A stretch of DNA of 64,000 bases from Pelodiscus sinensis (GCF_049634645.1 NC_134731.1:25883772-25947771); one strand, 5' to 3'. Positions 1-12,000 are shown, counted from the stretch's first letter. Numbers and translations are program-made. Notes: generated by a model from the sequence alone, not told the origin.

Positions 1-128
1 AGAGAAGCTTACTATATGTAAGAATGAGTGGTGGGGAAACTGATCCAGATTTTACTGATCAAAAAATGCAGAAAAATAAACATACAAAATGGGTCTTTAA
101 GATACTTAAGTATAATTTCCATTAAAAC

Positions 129-799
129 AGATGTGGGCAATAATTTTCATGGGGGGAGGGGGGGCGTGGCGTGGTGGCCACTCCAAGAATTTTGGTAAGT
201 GGTCACATACAGCTGTTTTCTATTATATTAATAGCAAGGGTGTGGGGTCTGGGACAGAGTTTGGGCATAGGAGGGAGTTCAAAGCAGGGGATTGGAGTGC
301 AGGAGGGAGTATAAGGTATGGGAGGGTGTTTGAGTGCAGGAGGGGGTTCTGACCTGGGACAGAGATGTAGGAGAGGGTGCAGGGTTTGGTATGGAGTATG
401 GATTCAGGAGGCAGTTCTGACCTGGGGCAGGAGGTTGGCGTGTGGAAAAGGGGTGAGAGATGCAGACTAGGCCCTGGCTGGGAGAGGCTTTCTATAGGTG
501 ACTCCTAGCTGGCACTGCCTGAACGCCATGGTGATCCCATGCCACTCAAAGCAGCTGGTGGTTGTTAGCAAATATGTCCCTATGCACCTCTTGGGATGAA
601 GAGGGGAAAGCTCCGTCCCTATCCCTGCAGCTCTTATTAGCTGAATTCCATGATAGACATGCTTGCTAGAAGCAGTCAGCAGCTTCTGGGAGCAGCATAG
701 CCAGGGCTGTGTCAGGCAGCCTGAGCATCCCACTGCACTTGATGGCTTTTAGGGTCATGGTGGGTCAGCTCCAGCCTGCAGGTTGTGTTTTGCCAATCC
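129..799. mobile_element. Probable hAT-like non-autonomous DNA transposon
   Basis: The interior is a G-rich monotony of 'gtgcaggaggg...ttctgacctgggacag' phrases, and the same phrases recur in the better-bounded hAT element at 47135-47936. The left end (CAGATGTGGGCAATAA) resembles the inverse of the right end (TTTTGCCAATCCCGG). Flanks CATTAAAA and CATTAGCA are only a weak 8-bp match, so the exact ends are uncertain. No transposase coding is visible. Confidence 0.45.
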
Positions 800-2210
800 C
801 GGCATTAGCAAATGCTTAGGCATTATTTGATGTATGTTCACACAGACTAGAGTTCAACATCGAAAGTTGTCACTGGCCAAATTTTTAGATGTAGACACTG
901 ACTTTCGTTGCCCAAAGTAAGTTGCAAAATGTAATAATGGGCACACAATCAGTACAGACTTGACATTTTGACCTTCCTTTTCTTTGAACTTACTGAGCTG
1001 ATCAAGAAATCTTCAGGTATTTGACAAATTTAACAGAACATACAGTTTCAGAATGCACTGAGAAAATATTTGGTCACTTCATGTATAATTTTTATTTAAG
1101 TAGCTCAAATTATATAGAAGTTCACATCTTTCAAGCAAGTATCCTTTAAAGTATGAAGTTTTGTGCTTGCAAATTTAAGCTTCTTTTTACTATACTAATA
1201 TGCACATAAGCTTTGATCCAAAAGCCACTGACCTCAATGGAAAGAATCGCATTTATTTTATATGGGCTTGTTCCACAATCCATCAAAGTAAGCTTAATTC
1301 AAGGACTTCAAGACTTCACAAATATTAATCAGTCCTCGCAACATCCAAGTAAAGTAGGTGAACACCCATTGTATTATTGGGCAAACTTAATTTTGCTTAG
1401 CAAGAGTTGCACATTGTACAATGTTGTGCTGACACTAGGATATGCAAGAAAACTTCTAAAGCCGTTCAGAGTCTTAGTTATTCTTGCAGTAGCTCATATC
1501 TGTCTCTTACAACAAACAGCACTCTACAGTTGTGTACCTCTTGATCAATGCAAAACTATCCATTTGCAGAATGAGTAAAATCACCTACTACCAACAGGTT
1601 TGCGAATACTGACTGTGCGTCAAATGCTCCTACTAAAAATAGGAAACATCCCAGTCTGCTAACTTCATCAGAATATCAACCACAATTTTAAAATACTTGA
1701 AGTAATAGCTAACTTCTCCATCTTAGAAATCACTCACCAATGTCTAAATTATTTCCAACTCCAACATTATTAAATTTATTTCTCCTCAAGCCCTAAGTTT
1801 TACTATGTCACATTCTTACGTTTCTATATGGAATAGTCCAATAATGATAACCCTTGACGTCCAAAAAATACCTTAATGTAGAATAGGTTAAAAGCACCTT
1901 AACCTCAAAGGTTGCTTAAATGTACTAATACAGAGAATTGAAGTAATGACAATGCACTTATTTTGCATCTGCACTGCTACCATTTGGATAATTAATTTAA
2001 ACATTCCTAGGGGATATGGTTATTTTAAAGAAGTTTCTATGCGGTATTTATAGAATTCAGGAGGGGAAAATGGTTTCCCAGAATATTTACACACATCAGC
2101 TTTGTAAAAAACTGATAAGGCAAGGAAGAGGTGACAAAATCCTCAAAACCTTAAAATGCTTCTGGAGAAATCCTGAGAAATTGTCTTGTTTCTCTGTTAC
2201 CCTTTCAGTA
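800..2210. other. AT-rich flank downstream of MIS12, no gene seen
   Basis: The stretch is AT-rich and has no recognisable coding frame; the longest frames here lack family resemblance. Part of it is probably the MIS12 3' UTR on the minus strand, since several AATAAA hexamers lie on that strand. I recognise no repeat family here. Confidence 0.4.
1775..1780 (-). other. Candidate poly(A) signal for MIS12
   Basis: AATAAA on the minus strand, about 440 nt past the MIS12 stop codon. Another AATAAA lies right at the stop (2212-2217) and others lie further on (about 1089 and 1252). Which one is used cannot be decided from sequence. Confidence 0.35.
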
Positions 2211-2216
2211 TTTTAT

Positions 2217-2852
2217 TTACACTACATGGAGATTACTTTTTGGCAATCTTTTGTTTTTCTTTTCAACTTCTTTTAGTATATCTTGCAATTTCTTAGAAGT
2301 TTGTGTCAAGAATGCAAAGCTCTCCTTTAAATTGCTAGTCCCGTGCTCTCTGCATATGTTCTCTAGCCCATCAAACCACTGGAGAATCTTCTCAAGTTCT
2401 GTCTGAACCACTTTCTGTTCTTCAAGCTCTGCTAAAAGTGCCTGTCTAGCAGACACTTCAACTTTGTATTGTTTCTGTAGTTGATCAATTTCACCTTGCA
2501 GCATTTGAAACTGTTCCTTACTGTAGGGGTACTGCTCCTGGACCTTGTCTTCAGGAAGTAAAACATTTTTAGGGATGTTTAACACCAACTGCAAAAGCAC
2601 TTGTTCCATTTTGCCGAAGAGATGATCAAAGCGCTCCTTCATAAAGAGAAGAAATTTCTCTGTGCTCTTACGGATTTGGAATGGACTGATCTTAGAGTTA
2701 GGAAAGCCTTCTAGTTTCTTCAGAATGACTCTTTCCACAACCAGCATCATTTCAAACAAGTAGTCTTGAAATGCAATGTAGACCCTAAGCATACACGTCT
2801 GAGGGGTAAAACCAAAGAACTGAGCTTCATATGCCATAGGATTCACTGACAT
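2217..2852 (-). CDS. MIS12: MIS12 kinetochore complex component
   Basis: The frame encodes 211 aa in one exon; the human protein is 205 aa from my knowledge of the family. The N-terminus (MSVNPMAYEAQFFGFTPQ) and the 'LLPEDK' and 'QALLAELEEQK' blocks are diagnostic. MIS12 is a subunit of the four-protein Mis12 (MIND) complex, which links inner centromeric chromatin to KNL1 and NDC80 at the outer kinetochore. An N-terminal helical half is followed by a long coiled-coil-like region (about residues 110-205) rich in Glu, Gln and Lys. On the minus strand a splice acceptor (tgccttttag) ends five bases before the ATG. So the coding exon is preceded by a 5'-UTR intron, and the first exon should lie in the CpG island shared with DERL2. 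The start is fixed by homology. No break or odd residue was noticed. Confidence 0.96.
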   Translation of the reverse strand: MSVNPMAYEAQFFGFTPQTCMLRVYIAFQDYLFEMMLVVERVILKKLEGFPNSKISPFQIRKSTEKFLLFMKERFDHLFGKMEQVLLQLVLNIPKNVLLPEDKVQEQYPYSKEQFQMLQGEIDQLQKQYKVEVSARQALLAELEEQKVVQTELEKILQWFDGLENICREHGTSNLKESFAFLTQTSKKLQDILKEVEKKNKRLPKSNLHVV

Positions 2853-2949
2853 CTTGGCTAAAAGGCATCAACCAAAGACAATATGGAAATCTGTAAAGGG
2901 AAAAAGGAACATAAGTTTAAATCTGTATTTTGGAAAGGGTGAATTTTAT

Positions 2950-3135
2950 TAGTATAGTATCAAGGGGTAGCTGTCTTAGCCAGTCTTTAAGATGTACAGG
3001 ACTCTTCATTGTTTTTGCAGAGACAAACAGATTTATTTGAGCATCAGCTTTTATGGGCAAAGACCCACTTTGTCTTTGCCCACAAAAGCTTATGCCCAAA
3101 TCTTAGCCTTTAGGTGTCAAAGGACTCCTCCTTGT
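2950..3135. mobile_element. Foldback copy of a reptile retroelement 3' tail
   Basis: Two inverted arms meet at about 3068. Each carries the phrase 'cttttgtgggcaaagaccca' or its complement, followed outward by 'tctttaag/ctttaggtg' and 'aggactc'. The same unit occurs at 4270-4486, 35494-35768, 29286-29389 and about 47940-48090. Flanks TATTAGTATA and TATTAGCACTATA may be a degraded TSD. I do not assign a family name. Confidence 0.6.
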
Positions 3136-3404
3136 ATTAGCACTATACTGCATTAACCTCATTTACAAAGAGCAGAGTTCAAATCTGAATTTAGGAGAGT
3201 TAATTTGTCACTCTGACTCAGAGAAAACTACATCTTTATCTACCACCAGTGCTAACCATGTCATTAGGCTTGAGGAAGGATTCTGTATAATGTAAAAGGA
3301 AGCTTCTTTTATAGTTTATGAATGCACAAGTGATGAATTGTGTTAACACCTGCAGCACTCTCCAAACATATTACATCTTGCTATCAATAAGTTTATCTAT
3401 ATAT

Positions 3405-3745
3405 TTTTAGAAATGTGCATCTGTTTGTCTGTGGGTCTGTTTGTTCAAGAACTCCTCCTAAACGATAAGAACTAGGAGAACCAAATTTGGCGCACAGCTT
3501 CCTCTTCTCCTAACTTAAAACATGGTCAGGGTTTGGTAGTGCTAGGAAAATGGGAAGGGTGGGGAATGGGACTGTTTTCCAGGACACAGAAAGGGATGGG
3601 GTGGTGAGAAGGATGCAATATTCATAGTGGCCATGGGGGACAGCAAGTGAAAGGGAGAACTATGCTGCAGTAACCACTGCAGGACAGCTGCACTACCAGG
3701 AGATTAGCCAGGGCAGCAGGGATGGGGCTCACCATTTTATGTGCC
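3405..3745 (+). repeat. Unclassified dispersed repeat, copy 1
   Basis: This stretch aligns by eye with 8063-8360 over about 300 bp. Shared blocks in the same order are 'aactcctcctaaa', 'aaatttg', 'cagcttcctct', 'taacttaaa', 'agtg/tgtgc(t)agga(c)aatggga' and 'gggg(ga)cagcaag'. It has no coding potential and no clear terminal repeats. I do not recognise the family. Confidence 0.5.
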
Positions 3746-4137
3746 AACAGACTGGGTAATTGAGGCCCCTCTGCCTAGGAGACAGACTGGGGGTGAAGAC
3801 TCTGAGCTGCAAGTGTCCCAACAGAAGTCTCTTCAGGCATTTGTTAACATGGTAGGACCAAGTCTGTCATGAGTGAGCTCCCCCTTTGAGCAGTTTATCA
3901 GCCTATTTCCCACTAACAGTCACAGCCCCTGCTGGCTACAAACCACCTCAAACCAGAAACAAGGTCACTGGTCAGACTTACAGGAGACGAGAGATCATGT
4001 TGGTTAAATGAGCTACAGTACTAGGTTTCTGGGGGAATTCACCACAGGCTGAGAGTGGATAATAGCAGGAGTGGGGGAGTCTCGGACAAAGCTTCTCCTT
4101 AGGGCTTCTCGCAGTGCTTACAAAGCAGGTCAGGATT

Positions 4138-4741
4138 AGGGATGTTAGCAAGTAGTCAAGCAGAGAATCAACTACTCATTTTCCCCCACCCTTGCTGCCT
4201 CTGTATAAGAACCATAGGAACCAGTGCTGGGGGGAGCCAAATGAAAAGCCAGTTCCCCCCCACCCAGCAAAATGCAGGACAACGTAGCACTTTAAAGACT
4301 AACAAGATGGTTTATTAGATGATGAGCTTTCGTGGGCCAGACCCACTTCCTCAGATCTGAGGAAGTGGGTCTGGCCCACGAAAGCTCATCATCTAATAAA
4401 CCATCTTGTTAGTCTTTAAAGTGCTACATAGTCCTGCATTTTGCTTCAGCTACCCCAGACTAACACGGCTACATTTCTATCACTATCCCACCCAGCACTG
4501 TCTCCATAGTGCACCTGCCCCTTCCCCCCCCTTACCTGTATCAGAGGCAGCAGGGATGGGGGACAGGGGAGGCTGCCAGCAGCAAGCAACCCCTGTACGT
4601 GGCGGCCAGGCTTTTATTACATTTAAAATGCAGATCGGAAGCATGGGTGGCTCTGGGAACTATCCCCGATTGACTAACGGTGCAGTCCCTACAAGTTGTA
4701 TGAACTACACGATTAGCCAGATACCCACCATTTAACATCCT
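4138..4741. mobile_element. hAT-like element (TAGGGATGT family) split by a nested retroelement
   Basis: The left end TAGGGATGTTA and right end TAACATCCTTA are inverted copies. The flanks GTCAGGAT and GCCAGGCT match at 6 of 8 positions. The interior has the family's 'gctgcctctgtat...aagaac' and 'cagaggcagcag' phrases. A separate palindromic retroelement with its own 11-bp TSD interrupts it at 4270-4486. Confidence 0.65.
4259..4497. mobile_element. Palindromic retroelement insertion with 11-bp TSD
   Basis: The direct repeat CCCACCCAGCA stands at both edges (4259-4269 and 4487-4497) and bounds a 217-bp insert. The insert is a near-perfect inverted repeat of about 85 bp per arm, centred near 4357-4358, followed on the right by an unpaired tail 'cagactaacacggctac'-type. 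The TSD length and unpaired 3' tail point to target-primed retrotransposition rather than a cut-and-paste transposon. Confidence 0.75.
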
Positions 4742-4789
4742 TAGCCAGGCTGGGTAAACTGAGGCACGGGGCATGCCCTAGATTAGGGA

Positions 4790-6010
4790 TGTGAGCAACT
4801 CGTCGCATCGACTACTCCCGCCCGGCCCGGCCCGAGCTCTCTCAGAAGCACCGTCCCCCCAAGGAGGAGATGGGGGAGGGCGGCAGAGGGCCGGGACGGC
4901 TGCGTCCCAACTCGAGCCCGGCCTGGGGCCGCAGCTCCGCTCCCCGCGCGCGGCAAGAGGCGGGGGGCCCGGGGAAAACGCGGCCCCGCCGCGAGCTGGG
5001 GCGGCCGAGTCCCGGCCCGGGCGCTACCCCCGCAGCGGCTCTGCCCTGTCAGTGGCGCAGGAGCCTCCGAACCCCTGGGAAGGGGGGGGGCCGGGCCCGA
5101 GCCCCGCCCCTCTCCGCCTGGTCCATACAAATTATAGCGACTGCCCGATGAACCAGCCGCCCCCCCACGGCCCGGCCGCCCCCGCTCCGCTCCTACGGCC
5201 CGGCCGCCCCCAAGCCCGCGGGGGGGGCTGTTCGGGCCCGTAGGCCCCTGGGCGCGGTGGGGGTGGGTCCGGGTCCCGCCCCGGCGCAGGGGAGCCGCCC
5301 CGCGGCCTCTCACCGGGCGGACGGAGGCGCCGGAGCCCGCCCAGGCGCCGCGATGCCAGCAGCCGCTTCCCGCCTCATTCGAAGCCCTTCGCGTCACCGC
5401 TCAGCGCCCGCCTCCCCCAGCCAATCCGCGGAGCGCAGCGGGGGCGAGACCCTCCCCCCGCCGCCCAATCACAAAACCCCTCTGAGCGCGAGCGCCCGGG
5501 AAGAAGCGTTTCTCCTCCCGTCCCACCGCGGTGAGGTAAAAGGAAGCGCGCCCGGGATTGGCCGGCTTCGGCGTCCGGGAGGCAGCGCGGATTGGCTGCG
5601 TGGCGTGCGTGGGGGGGGGGGATGAGGCGCCGCGCAGGCGGAAGCGGAAGCGGAAGCGGAGCCGTAAGATGGCGTACCAGACCTTCCGGCAGGAGTACCT
5701 GCAGGTGCCGCCCGTTACCCGAGCGTACACCACCGCCTGCGTCCTCACCACCGCCGCTGTGGTGAGCTCGGGGCGCGGGGATAGCGGGGCGGGCCGGCAG
5801 CCTCGGCCCCAGGCCCGCCCGCCCGGGAGGGAGGGACGAGGGCTAAGCCCTGCTCCGCCCTCCCCGTTCTGAGGCGTGGCCGGGCTCGCCTGCGCCCCGC
5901 CTTCCCGCTGGCTCTGAATCCCGGCGGCGGGGTCGGCCCGTGGCGAGGAGGGAGTCCTGCTTGGCCGGCCCCGCGTACTTCGAGGGGTGGGGAGACTTGA
6001 TTGGGCCCGG
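4790..6010. promoter_or_regulatory. CpG island, divergent MIS12/DERL2 promoter
   Basis: Very GC- and CpG-rich stretch between the MIS12 coding exon (minus) and the DERL2 start codon (plus), covering DERL2 exon 1. No TATA box was noticed. The untranslated first exon of MIS12 is expected inside it on the minus strand. Long open frames in all phases here are a by-product of the base composition. Confidence 0.8.
5638..5662 (+). promoter_or_regulatory. Tandem GCGGAA ETS-like motifs next to the DERL2 start
   Basis: Four consecutive GGAAGC/GCGGAA hexamers end seven bases before the DERL2 ATG. GGAA cores next to the start of a TATA-less housekeeping gene are typical of ETS-family (GABP) sites. Binding is an inference. 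Confidence 0.5.
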
Positions 6011-9000
6011 GGGTTGTCGCGCCTTTATTCGCTAGGCCGGGGGTTCCCAACCTTTCCCGTCCCCATATTCTCTGGGCTTTTAGTAAAACGTCCCGTCCCC
6101 CTGTTCAATATGAAAGGGCGAAAATTCTAGACGGTAGAATCAACAGCTTTTTTCACTAACACTGCAGCTTTTGGAGTATTTAAATTAAGATCATTGTTAT
6201 TAACCAAATATTCCCTCTACCCCCCTTGACAAGCTTCTCGTACCCCCTGGGGATAGGTGTACCCCAGGTTGGGAACTCCTGCTCTAGAACATTTCTCAGC
6301 CTTTATAGATTATTCTACACCCTCAGATGTGTCCTGTGCCGTCCCCCCTCCCCCCGCCGTGCAAGTTCCACCCTGTGTAAAAAATGGCTTGTTTAGAAAA
6401 ACAGAGATTAAAACCACAGCACAATAAATACTGAAGAAAAAAATTCTTATGCTGTGGGTCTGAAAACTTACTCTGCCCTGATTTCTGTAGTGCTTTTAAT
6501 GTACGTCTGTTGTAAAAACTGGGCAGATATCTAGATTGTTGTGGTGGGTTTGGGGTCACTGACCCAAAGGAAAACATTATTTGGGGGATACACACAGGAG
6601 AAACAAAAGAGGAGGGAGGAAGTAATTGAGCTGGTCCACAGTTGAGAAGCAGGAGAGAAAATCCAGACATACCTCACTCATTCAGTTTGGGGTTCTAGGG
6701 CTGGATTAACTCTTCTGGAGACCTGGGGCTAGTAAACTTTCTGGGGGCCCTCAAGACTCCAGCATGGGGCCAAAGTGAGGGGTTTGGGAAGGCACTGTAG
6801 GGGAATGGAGTAGGGATGTGAATGGATAATCTGTAAGCATCACTATGAGATGCTTACTGATTATGGTTAACTAGCTGGGGAGGGACTGCTGCAGCCCTAC
6901 AAATGCTCTGGGGAATGGATCATTTGATTACCTGTTCTGTTCTTATATAATCAAGGATAATACAGTCCTAGTAGTGCCCACAGGCTCAATCAAGATTATT
7001 CTGTTTCATGGCTCTACAGAGCCCTGCATGTGAAATGGAACTTCTACAGATCTCTGAATCAAAACCTCACTGTCTCTAGCTTTGCAAACATAAAATGGAT
7101 CATAGCCACTAAACCAAAGAGTCTGAAATCTAAACAGGACTAAGATGTTCTAGGCAGAGAAGGGCAAATGTGACTATACAAGGAACACAAGGTTTTATAT
7201 ATTTGCTGAATTTAGGTTTTGCATATAATTTTTAAAATAGGGATAACATTAGATATTCATTTACTACTGACAAGTTGTGTATCTACAAGTGAATGAAGTG
7301 AACTTTAATGGTTTGATCCTGTTACATATTTTCTTTTATTTCAGCAATTAGAACTAATCACACCTTTTCAACTGTATTTTAATCCTGAATTAATATTTAA
7401 ACACTTTCAAGTAAGTATATTTCTGAATGTTCACATTGTTCAAACAATAGCTAAAAAACTCTGTTTGCTTGCATACACATTTGTGGAGGTATCTTTCTTT
7501 TTAAATGTTTTCAGTCTGAGTTGCAAGGTAATTTCCATCCATTTTGCAGTGTGCATGTTTTGGGTAATGGAGTTCTGCTGTTTTATTTTGAGGGCATAAT
7601 TTTAGATGCAGTACTGTAGGTAGTATTGTTGTATTAGCCACAGTGCTCATACTAAAGGGCTACATCTAGACTGGCCCCTTCTTTGGAAGAGGCATGCTAA
7701 TTTCTAACTTTGGAATAGGGAAATCCGTGGGGGATTTAAATAAACATGGCCGCCGCTTTTTTCCGGCTTGGGGAAAAGCCGGAAAAGAGCGTCCAGACTG
7801 GCGTGATCCTCCAGAATAAAGCCCTTTTCCGGAGGATCTCTTATTCCTACTTGCAAAGTAGGGCTTTATTCCGGAGGATCGTGCCAGTCTGGATGCTCTT
7901 TTCTGGCTTTTCCCCAAGCCGGAAAAAAAGCGGCAGCCATGTTTATTTAAATCCCGTGGGGGATATTTAAATCCCCCACGGATTTCCCTATTCCAAAGTT
8001 AGAAATTAGCATGCCTCTTCCGAAGAAGGGGCCAGTCTAGATGTAGCCAAGCAGTTAAAAGAAATGTGAGTCTGTGTCTCCATCTGTGAGATCTTTTGTT
8101 AAAGAACTCCTCCTAAATAGTAAGAGCTAGTACCATCAAATTTGATATTCAGCTTCCTCTCATCATAACTTAAAGCAAGGTAAGGGCTTAGTTGTGCCAG
8201 GACAATGGGATGTGCCTGGAGTTCAACAGCTTTCCATAAAATGGAAAGAGAAGTGTCTGATAAGAGGGAGACAGTTAGACTGTAGAATGATCATGGGGGC
8301 AGCAAGGGCCCAGAGATGGGCACCAGGACAGCTATAACCCCTTTGGGTCATCATGGAACAGGGATGGAGAATTTGTATGTCTGTTTGTCAGTGTCTCTGT
8401 CCTCCAGCTGAGGGACATGCACTCCTCTCACAGCTGTGCCCGCTGCAGCAGACAGAAACAGGCATTTCTCCCCTGGCTCCAAGCTGCTATGGTGAGAGAT
8501 GGCTGGGGTTGTCCTCTTTCCCTGGGGCAGCCTACATAATGAACCTCTCATCCCCACCCCAGAACAATGATTTAAATGAAGAAAAACAAAACTTATTTAA
8601 GAACCTGAACAATACCAGGTAAATCTTCTAGTAAACTTGATAAAACTCTGGGCCCTCTTCAATGGATTATAAAAATTAGATTTCCAAAAGCTTTGCTGCT
8701 CTTTCTGCCTGCCAGCTCTTCTCAAGTGAATAGGCATCTAAAGGAGCAATGTTTCCTATCAAACTAAGGATTTCTTCTGAAAGATTGTTTCAAGGGGCCA
8801 AGATGCATCTGTCTGATTCGGATCAACTATTAAAACAATAACACAACCCAAAAAAATGCTTACTGCTTCTGAACTACAGCAGAACTGTCAAACTGTTCTT
8901 ACTCCTACTCCAAATTGTTCTTACTCCTACTTCATGCATAATTACGTATTTAAATAATCATACTGACTTCCAACAGATTAAACTTTTTTGCATTATGTTT

Positions 9001-12000
9001 GACTACACATTGTACTTAAGGTAATGAAATATTGCTTAACTTTCTTAATGATTAACTATCTTGCTTCATTCCAAACCTGTAATTTCACTGTGGGGATAAA
9101 TTTTGATATGCCTCACTTACCTAATCTCCAAACCCCATAATTGCCATAGAGGATTTCAACATTCTCTACAACATTGAAAGGCAGTGGTGTCATGATGTTT
9201 TATAAGACTAAGAATTTATCTTTTACAAAATATGCTACTTTATATTTACTAATATACTATTAAGTATTGCATTTAATAAAACCTAGACTGGTGTTAAGAT
9301 GAACAAAATATTTGTTATAGTAAAGACAAAGTATACTGTGTCTTTGCTATACTTAAATGTTCCAAGTAAACAATGTGCTCCAAGTCTTGAATGGAAAGCG
9401 GTAAGGTTTGCTGAATGTTCGTGTTAGACCATTGAAAAAAATCATTAAATTGGCTTATTGCAATACTGAAAAACTCTTTTATAAAGTTTTTAGCTTGTAT
9501 GGATTAAACAGTTTTTTGTACTCCCTAGGTAGAAAATTTAAATACTAGAGATGAATACCATTTATATTTAAGTTGTCTTCTCTATTCTCTTCTTGACAGG
9601 TATGGAGGTTGATAACAAACTACTTATTCTTTGGGCCAGTTGGATTTAATTTTTTATTTAATATGATTTTTTTGTATCCTTTATTACATGTGTTACCTCA
9701 TCTCTTTGGAATGCAGAACTTACTGTGTGTCAGTGTTGTTTGTAGAAGGGTCTGATTTTGTACAACACTAGGAACTTAATCGAGTTCTATGCCACTGACT
9801 TTTGGCATGATGGAACTATTTGAGTGAAGTGTTGGCCTCATTTATAGCGATAAAAATTTTGCCACTGACTTCAGTGAAGCCAAGATTTCACCCTAATTAC
9901 CTAATTCAGTAATTCTCTTTAGGTGAGTTTTGATTGTTTTAAATCTTGACTTAGAACACACACTGCTAGGAGTGAGAATTTATTCTTCAGTACCAGGTTT
10001 TTCTGCTGAGCTAGCCAGTAAGATTGCTAGTGGTTATGGGGTTTTTTGTGTGTGTGGTGTGAATAATTGTCCACTAAGTCAGAACTGGACTGAGGCCATC
10101 AAATTTACTTCATGCATTTTCAATACTTGTTTAATAATCTACTATAAAGATGTTTGGGAATTCTGTATGTAATATCTATGTGAAGACATGTAAAAAGCTT
10201 CTTTTTTTCTTAATCTTTCTGCTGAATGTGTTTAGCATCAAACTTTCCTGAGCTGCAACTTCAGATATCGTTACTGCCGAATGCTTGAGGAGGGGTCTTT
10301 CCGAGGTCGGACAGCAGATTTTGTATTTATGTTCCTTTTTGGTGGATTTTTAATGACTGTATCCTTTTTTTATTGCTGTAATACAGCTACCATGAATACA
10401 GAGAATACAAAGCCTGTGCTTCGCAAGTAAATGAATAAAAATAAATACTTTTTTGTATAATGAGGTCTGAATTACACTATACTAAGGAAGCTTCAAAACT
10501 TTCTGGATCTTGTGTTAACTATTAAATGTGAACTTGATCTTTTGAACTTAAATATTTGAATTAAGGCTAAAAAGATGAGATCCTAGACTGGAAAATGCCA
10601 TTTAACTGTAGAAGGATATTATCATGGGGATTGAAGAAAATGTTATTGTCCAAATGATTTTACTCTCCCCAAATACATATTTATTTCATTTATATGATGC
10701 TATGTGTAAAATAGCTTCTGTAATAAACTTCTTATGCAAGTTGAACCTCTCTAGTCCAGCATTCTCTGGTTGTGCAACATCTGCATGATTTTAGTTAGTT
10801 GGATGTCCACTTATCATGGATGTGATCCAGTTTCCTATGGCCCCTTAAAGTTTGCTTAAAGCCATCAGTCCTGGTTATCAGTGTTCTGTGCTGTTATTTA
10901 GCTCTAATTTACCCCTAAATATCTTCTAAGAGCCCAGTAAGAAGTGGAAGTATAAGTGATGCTGATTTACAATATTGACCTTCCATGGTCTGGCAAATTC
11001 TCGTTTGGCACCAATCAGGTCCTTACGGTGCTGCACTAGAGAGGTTAAATCTGTAATATATTTGCAGCATGGTGTGTTTAAGGGGGATTAAACCATAGAT
11101 GTCCATTTTGACTGAGGACATATTTTAATTGTTAGTGAATAACGGAAAACCATAGAATAAAAAAACAGGTGTGTGTGTATTTTTGTTGATGCCATGATTG
11201 GCCTCGAAAATTATTTTTTTTCTGCAACCCATAGATTCTCCTTTTCTCCACAGGCATGTTTTGTTTTTCTACAAGTTGATTATGTACACTGATATTTTCT
11301 TTAACTATTTGTGCCAGCTTTTTGGCTTGTTTGTGAACTTGGTTTTCTTGGGTCAGGCTTTTACAATAATGCTTGTGTATGTGTGGAGCCGCAGGAATCC
11401 CTATGTCCGTATGAACTTTTTTGGTCTTCTCATCTTCCAGGCCCCATTTTTGCCCTGGGTACTCATGGGCTTTTCATTACTATTGGGGAACTCCATCATT
11501 GTAGATCTTTTGGGTAAGAAGCTATTAAAAATGAAATTCTAAGACTTTTTGGCCATTCCATCATAAACGACTGGTTGGTGAATTCTCTGCCTAGTTGGTA
11601 CCTCTTCCTTCAAAGAGAAAGGGATTATCAAGCCTTATTGGCTCTTTTATGACCTGATCAGTGCTCTGATGCACTACTAGAGAGGTAAGTAGATATCAGT
11701 AAGATTCCAAGGACAGGGTTGACTATGGTTTCAGGATTAGCCTGAATGGTTTAGATGATGGCTCTTTTAATTTACCTCTCTGGTGAGTCATGATCAGTTC
11801 CCCCTCTGTACTGCTTTCTCTGAGAGTCACTTCTACTCAGAGGTGTGTGCATTGGGAATCTTTAGTTTCCACACAGAGCGGTAATCTGTTGAACTGGATC
11901 CAATGGTATTTCAAAGGAAAGTGCTTTGACTGCCAGGACAAGGAATTTTGTCTCAGACCCAGTAGGCAGACTCACTGCACATATCTGAGCAGAAATTGGG

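Noticed and set aside
1213..1578. 121-codon open frame near the left edge
   Set aside because: AT-rich, no family resemblance, no splice context; a chance frame downstream of MIS12.
4783..5872. Several long frames on both strands between MIS12 and DERL2
   Set aside because: Low-complexity Pro/Gly/Arg/Ala translations produced by the CpG island; only DERL2 exon 1 within it has homology.
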